Origin: Acinetobacter towneri DSM 14962 = CIP 107472
GTDB lineage: Bacteria > Pseudomonadota > Gammaproteobacteria > Pseudomonadales > Moraxellaceae
Direction: 5' to 3'
DNA length: 64,000 nt
NCBI RefSeq assembly: GCF_000368785.1
Contig: NZ_KB849690.1
Location: forward strand, 660,252-724,251
Shown here one piece after another: positions 60,035 through 64,000 of the stretch (positions are counted from its first letter, which is position 1; each line of letters opens with the position of its first letter). Position numbers and translations under genes: made by a program. The notes under the pieces are model-generated. The model saw only the letters and a list, made by a program, of their open reading frames with translations, had not been told where the DNA came from and made no database searches.

Positions 60035-60350
60035 TATACATTTCCCTTGGGCTATAAAGTCTTTTATGACAGTTTTTGTTGATGCTTTAAGCTTTCATCT
60101 AGGATGATTTCGGCTTGTATTCACCGAGACCATTTGTTACTCCATGTGACAAAAATATCACAATTAAAATAAGAGTAAATGCTCTAGAAAAAACTATTCA
60201 GTATAAAAATTAAACCAAATAGAGTATTTGTTCTAATAAAGAGGTGTTTTTTATCTATTAGTATTTGATAAATAAGAAATAAAATTAATAAATTCGCATT
60301 TGGTAGGGTGTTTTTGATTGGTTAAAAAAAATACTATTTTTATTCTAAAA
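60035..60350. other. AT-rich intergenic region upstream of fadL-type copy 2
   Basis: Should hold the promoter of copy 2. No gene or other structure is seen apart from the adjacent terminator. Confidence 0.5.
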
Positions 60351-60384
60351 CCCATTGTTGCTCTGCATATTTAGCAACAATGGG
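60351..60384 (-). terminator. Terminator of the iron-transport operon
   Basis: CCCATTGTTGCT (60351-60362) and AGCAACAATGGG (60373-60384) form a perfect 12-bp stem; on the minus strand TTTTAGAATAAAAA follows, six bases after the permease stop. Confidence 0.85.
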
Positions 60385-60389
60385 ACAGA

Positions 60390-62012
60390 TCAACGTGTGG
60401 TTTTTCCAAGCTTTGCCAATAAAATAACAGGAATAAGACCGACCAATACAATTAGCAAGGCAGCCACAGCACCATCTTCATAGGTTCCTCTAGAAGCTTC
60501 TGCATACAATTGGGTAGCGAGTGTTTCCATATTTAGAGGACGGAGCAATAAAGTTGCTGGCAGCTCTTTCATGCAGTCTACAAAAATTAATAAAGCTGCA
60601 GAAATAATGGCAGGACGCAATAATGGCAAGTGCACACGCCATAAAATCGCAAAGCTGTTTTGTCCTAAATTACGTGCAGCATCATCAAAAACACCATGAA
60701 TACGGTTATAGCCTGACTCAATGCCACCTACTGAAATAGCTAAAAAACGCACAGCATAAGCATAAATAAGGGTAAAACTGGTGCCGAGGAATAATAAACC
60801 TGTGTGTATCCCTAATTTAAATTCTAAAAAGTCGGCAATGGTATGATCAATTTTACCCAAAGCCAGCATGAGACCAATCGCTAAAACGGTTCCTGGAATG
60901 GCATAACCTAAGCTAGAAATGCGGCTAAACCAGTTATGTTTGCTAAAACGTGCAGCACTAACAATAAAGAAGCCAATCAAAATGGTGACGATGGTGGCAA
61001 TACTGGCAAGCGTCAGTGTGTTGATGGATGCTTGGATCAGATAATCTGAGAACCCTGCATATTGAATACGTTTATAGGATTCGACCAATAAATGACTGGT
61101 TGGAATTAAAAAGCCAATACAGACAGGAATTAAACCTAAACCCAATAATAAAAGTGCTTTAGTACCTTTGACCGATTGTGCAGGCATTAAACGGCTGCGT
61201 TGTGCAGAGTTCATATAGCGCTGTTTACGTCGACCTAAACGTTCCACCAAAACCAATAAGGTAATGATCATCAACATGAAAATGGCAATTTGCGCTGCGC
61301 CAGCCAAGTCAGATTGATTAGTCCAGGTTGAATAAATCGACAAAGTTAAGGTTTTAATGCCTAAAAATTCTGTTGCACCAATATCATTAATGGTTTCCAT
61401 TAAAACTAGACTAGTACCCACAGCAATCGCAGGACGTGCCAGTGGAATTGCAACACGTAAAAACACTTGATCGGGTTTTAATCCTAATGTACGTGCAACC
61501 TCAATTAAACTGGCCGATTGCATCAGAAACATTGCACGGGTGCTTAAATACACATACGGATACAGCACAAAGCTAAGCAAGAAGATGCCGCCCCACACGG
61601 TACGAATATTAGGAAACCAAAACTGTTGTAATTCTAAATTAAACCCATCCCGCAGGATACTTTGCACAGGGCCAATGGGGTGCAAAATGTCGATATAACT
61701 ATACGCAATAATATAAGTTGGTACGGCTAAAGGCAGCAGTAAGGCCCAATCTAAAAATGCACGACCTCGGAATTGATACGCTGTTACAATCCATGCGCTG
61801 CCTGTACCAATCAGGATGGTGAGAATCCCCACACCCAACAATAAAATCCCTGTTTCTGCCAACGTGTGTGGAATTACATAACGCAGCAGATGCCCCCAAA
61901 TTTCGCTATCACCTTGTAATGCTGTCCAAATTAAAGCGAGCACAGGTAAACAGGCGAGTAGCGTCAATAACCCACTGAGCGAAAATAAAAAATTAAATTT
62001 ATTTTTAAGCAT
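60390..62012 (-). CDS. fbpB: Iron(III) ABC transporter permease (FbpB type)
   Basis: A 540-residue fused permease with about twelve hydrophobic segments in two homologous halves, each with an EAA-like loop: EVARTLGLKPDQVFLRVAIPLARPAI in the first and DDAARNLGQNSFAILWRVHLPLL in the second. The ATG at 62012 (MLKNKFNF) is preferred; the in-frame upstream stretch to 62093 is non-family. It is last in the FbpC-A-B order. Confidence 0.92.
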   Translation of the reverse strand: MLKNKFNFLFSLSGLLTLLACLPVLALIWTALQGDSEIWGHLLRYVIPHTLAETGILLLGVGILTILIGTGSAWIVTAYQFRGRAFLDWALLLPLAVPTYIIAYSYIDILHPIGPVQSILRDGFNLELQQFWFPNIRTVWGGIFLLSFVLYPYVYLSTRAMFLMQSASLIEVARTLGLKPDQVFLRVAIPLARPAIAVGTSLVLMETINDIGATEFLGIKTLTLSIYSTWTNQSDLAGAAQIAIFMLMIITLLVLVERLGRRKQRYMNSAQRSRLMPAQSVKGTKALLLLGLGLIPVCIGFLIPTSHLLVESYKRIQYAGFSDYLIQASINTLTLASIATIVTILIGFFIVSAARFSKHNWFSRISSLGYAIPGTVLAIGLMLALGKIDHTIADFLEFKLGIHTGLLFLGTSFTLIYAYAVRFLAISVGGIESGYNRIHGVFDDAARNLGQNSFAILWRVHLPLLRPAIISAALLIFVDCMKELPATLLLRPLNMETLATQLYAEASRGTYEDGAVAALLIVLVGLIPVILLAKLGKTTR

Positions 62013-62098
62013 TGCAATAGAGGTACTAAATAAGGGGGAGGGAACAGCTGAGCATCTTACAGTGCAAAGCGCTGCACTATAAGACAAAAGCAAAAAAT

Positions 62099-63115
62099 TT
62101 AGCGGTTAAACTGGACTTTATCGACCAATAAGTTGGCGGCTTTACGGTGACGTGCAATATCGCTTAAACGAATTGAATCAATATTCAGTTTGCCAAAACT
62201 AGCAATAATCGGGTCAATTTTTACCCCAGGTTTGACAGGGTATTCAAAGCCGTTTTGTGCATAGATGGCTTGCGCATGATCCGAGGCTAAAAACTCGAGC
62301 AGCTGTACCGCTTCTTTACGGTTTGGTGCATGTTTAGAAACCACTGCACCCGATACGTTTACATGCGTTCCACCATTTTTAAAACGTGGTAACACAACAT
62401 TAATCGCATTGCCCCAGCGCTTTTGTTCCGCATCACCTGTACGCATCGTGCCGACATAATAGGTGTTGGCAACGCCAATATCACAAATTTTACCTAAAAT
62501 ATCACGTGCCACATCACGGTCACCACCGCTGGCTGGGCGAGCTAAATTGGCTTTCACACCACGCAACCAAGTTTCGGCTTGTTTTTCACCATGATGGGCA
62601 ATATAAGCCGCAATTAAAGCAGTGTTATATGGATGGTTGCCTGAGCGAATACAGATTTTATTTTTCCATTTTGGATTGGCTAAATCTTCATAAGTAATCG
62701 CATTAAGCGGTGTACGGTCTTTAGAGGCATAGACGGCACGTGCACGCATCGACAAGGCATACCAATGACCATTGGCAGCACGTAAATTGGCAGGAATTGC
62801 ACTATTTAAGGTTTTAGAACTCACGCGCTGAGTTAGACCACTTTCAACCAAATCAACCAAGTTCCCAAAATCTACAGTCAGCATCACATCGGCAGGCGAG
62901 CGACGGCCTTCTGCTTTCACACGTTCTAATAAACCATCTTTAATAAAAACCGTATTCACTTTTACCCCAGTTTTTTGGGTAAATTCGGTTAATAGGGTTT
63001 GAATCAGCACAGGTTCACGTGTGGTGTATAAATTGACTTCCGCTGCTTGTGCGACACTTGCACCAAATGCAAGTAAACCTGTAACAAGCAATGATAATTT
63101 AGACAGTGGTTTCAT
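62099..63115 (-). CDS. fbpA: Iron(III) ABC transporter substrate-binding protein (FbpA type)
   Basis: A 338-residue periplasmic ferric-binding protein with signal peptide MKPLSKLSLLVTGLLAFGAS...AQA and mature start AEVNLYTTREP. The Tyr-Tyr pair in GVANTYYVGTM is the usual Fe(III) phenolate ligand site, and RRSPADVMLTVDFGNL fits the anion site. It collects iron for the FbpB/C pump. Part of a leftward operon, probably Fur-controlled, with the promoter outside the window. Confidence 0.93.
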   Translation of the reverse strand: MKPLSKLSLLVTGLLAFGASVAQAAEVNLYTTREPVLIQTLLTEFTQKTGVKVNTVFIKDGLLERVKAEGRRSPADVMLTVDFGNLVDLVESGLTQRVSSKTLNSAIPANLRAANGHWYALSMRARAVYASKDRTPLNAITYEDLANPKWKNKICIRSGNHPYNTALIAAYIAHHGEKQAETWLRGVKANLARPASGGDRDVARDILGKICDIGVANTYYVGTMRTGDAEQKRWGNAINVVLPRFKNGGTHVNVSGAVVSKHAPNRKEAVQLLEFLASDHAQAIYAQNGFEYPVKPGVKIDPIIASFGKLNIDSIRLSDIARHRKAANLLVDKVQFNR

Positions 63116-63136
63116 GCAGTATTCCTAATTAAAAAT

Positions 63137-64000
63137 TTAAACCTGAACAGCAGCTTGAGTAGAAGATAAGGTAGTGGATGATTGTTCATCAGACGCCAAG
63201 AAATAACAGCTGTTTAAATCGACAGAAACATAGATTTGTTCAGCGGGCTGAATATCTTGAAGATGGCTGACTTGTGCCAAAAGAGTGAGATCGTGATCGC
63301 GTAGTTTTAGACGCAGTTGTTGCGCATGACCCATAAAACTTGATGACACAATGCTTGCTGGCAATGCATTTTCACTTGGTGTTTGGCTGACACGCAATTG
63401 ATGCGGACGGAAGCAGCAAACCAGTGAATCTTGAGCGGTGGTATGTTCTGGTAAATCAATTTTGCCAAATACTGTATGAATTTCTTGGTGATTGATTTGC
63501 ACTGGGATTTCATTCAATGCTGAAAAATAACGTGCAGCAAACAAGGTTTTAGGCTGTAAATAAAGTTGTTTCGGTGAACCAATTTGAATAATTTGACCTT
63601 GATGCATCAAAATAATTTGATCGGCAATTTCCAACGCTTCTTCTGGGTCATGTGTCACGATAACCGTAGTCGTTTCAGTTTGCTTGAGTAGTTGAATGGT
63701 ATTTTGACGAATTTGATCACGCAGACGATGATCCAAATTTGAAAAAGGTTCATCCATCAACAAAACTTGCGGTTCTGGTGCTAAGGCACGTGCTAAGGCA
63801 ACGCGTTGTTGTTCGCCGCCCGAAAGTGTATATGGATAGCTGTCTTGATGATGCAACATGGAAACATGCGCTAAAGCTTGTTTGGCAATAGTTTCCCGCT
63901 GCGCTTTTGGAAATTTCTTTAAGCCAAACATGACATTGTCTAACACACTTAAATGTGGGAAAAGTGCGTAATCCTGAAACACTAAACCAATATTGCGCGC
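63137..64000 (-). CDS. fbpC: Iron(III) ABC transporter ATPase (FbpC type), N-terminus beyond window
   Basis: The visible 287 codons are open to the right edge. They include the Q-loop area VFQDYALFPHLSVLDNVMFGL, the signature LSGGEQQRVALARAL, Walker B VLLMDEPFSNLD, the H-loop VTHDPEEAL and a C-terminal TOBE-like regulatory domain. Walker A lies outside. The internal GTG at 63982 is probably not the start, since the ATPase core needs about 70 more residues. Confidence 0.92.
   Translation of the reverse strand, partial: ARNIGLVFQDYALFPHLSVLDNVMFGLKKFPKAQRETIAKQALAHVSMLHHQDSYPYTLSGGEQQRVALARALAPEPQVLLMDEPFSNLDHRLRDQIRQNTIQLLKQTETTTVIVTHDPEEALEIADQIILMHQGQIIQIGSPKQLYLQPKTLFAARYFSALNEIPVQINHQEIHTVFGKIDLPEHTTAQDSLVCCFRPHQLRVSQTPSENALPASIVSSSFMGHAQQLRLKLRDHDLTLLAQVSHLQDIQPAEQIYVSVDLNSCYFLASDEQSSTTLSSTQAAVQV

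Overview
The window looks like chromosomal DNA of an Acinetobacter species (Moraxellaceae). It is AT-rich (about 40% G+C by eye). It carries gene orders typical of that genus (rep-dut-algC-argB; bamE|fur|pilU-pilT|yggS; gatCAB|mreBCD-maf-rng), a wax-ester synthase/DGAT, an ABZJ_00895-family protein, and a tmRNA whose tag reads ANDESYALAA. The species cannot be named from the sequence alone. Most of the window is core genome, with a few accessory inserts.

Layout. 1-4.3 kb: the 3' part of rep, then dut, a phosphomannomutase/phosphoglucomutase and argB. 4.4-9.5 kb: an OlsB-like acyltransferase, a class II glutamine amidotransferase, a bacteriohemerythrin, a membrane protein translationally coupled to an RnfH-family protein, bamE and fur. 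9.6-12.8 kb: the type IV pilus retraction ATPases pilU and pilT, a YggS-type PLP protein, then a short non-coding segment with four GGA-loop hairpins that I read as a CsrA/RsmA-sequestering RNA. 13.3-18.2 kb: sbcCD. 18.7-23 kb: small metabolic genes including thiO and hemB.

23.2-27.4 kb: a compact four-gene cluster (thermostable-hemolysin-family protein, AMP-dependent ligase, Fe/2-oxoglutarate oxygenase, short-chain dehydrogenase) that looks like a small biosynthetic pathway whose product I do not know. 27.4-30.4 kb: a complete sigma-54 sulfane-sulfur module (FisR-like activator, paired TGTTTCA/TGAAACA enhancer sites, a -24/-12 promoter, persulfide dioxygenase, TauE/SafE exporter). 31-32.1 kb: a zeta-type toxin with a small upstream partner. 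32.3-35.4 kb: an ABC exporter with its adaptor. 36.1-36.4 kb: ssrA (tmRNA).

36.6-43.3 kb: glpK, a trimethylamine-monooxygenase-like flavoprotein, an SbmA/BacA-like peptide transporter and a lipoprotein. 43.5-45.4 kb: an AT-rich overlapping gene pair (putative abortive-infection membrane protein plus an M15-peptidase-like protein) beside gatB, a likely defence insert. 45.5-53.7 kb: gatCAB and mreBCD-maf-rng. 53.8-64 kb: wax-ester synthase, cysH, thrH, two tandem FadL-type porins (one with an internal Ala/Thr-rich insertion of about 110 residues) and an FbpCAB-type iron transporter that runs off the right edge.

The items most worth follow-up are the Csr/Rsm-like RNA at 12.69-12.81 kb, the four-gene cluster at 23.2-27.4 kb, the overlapping AbiC-like/M15-like pair, and the zeta toxin with its unfamiliar partner.
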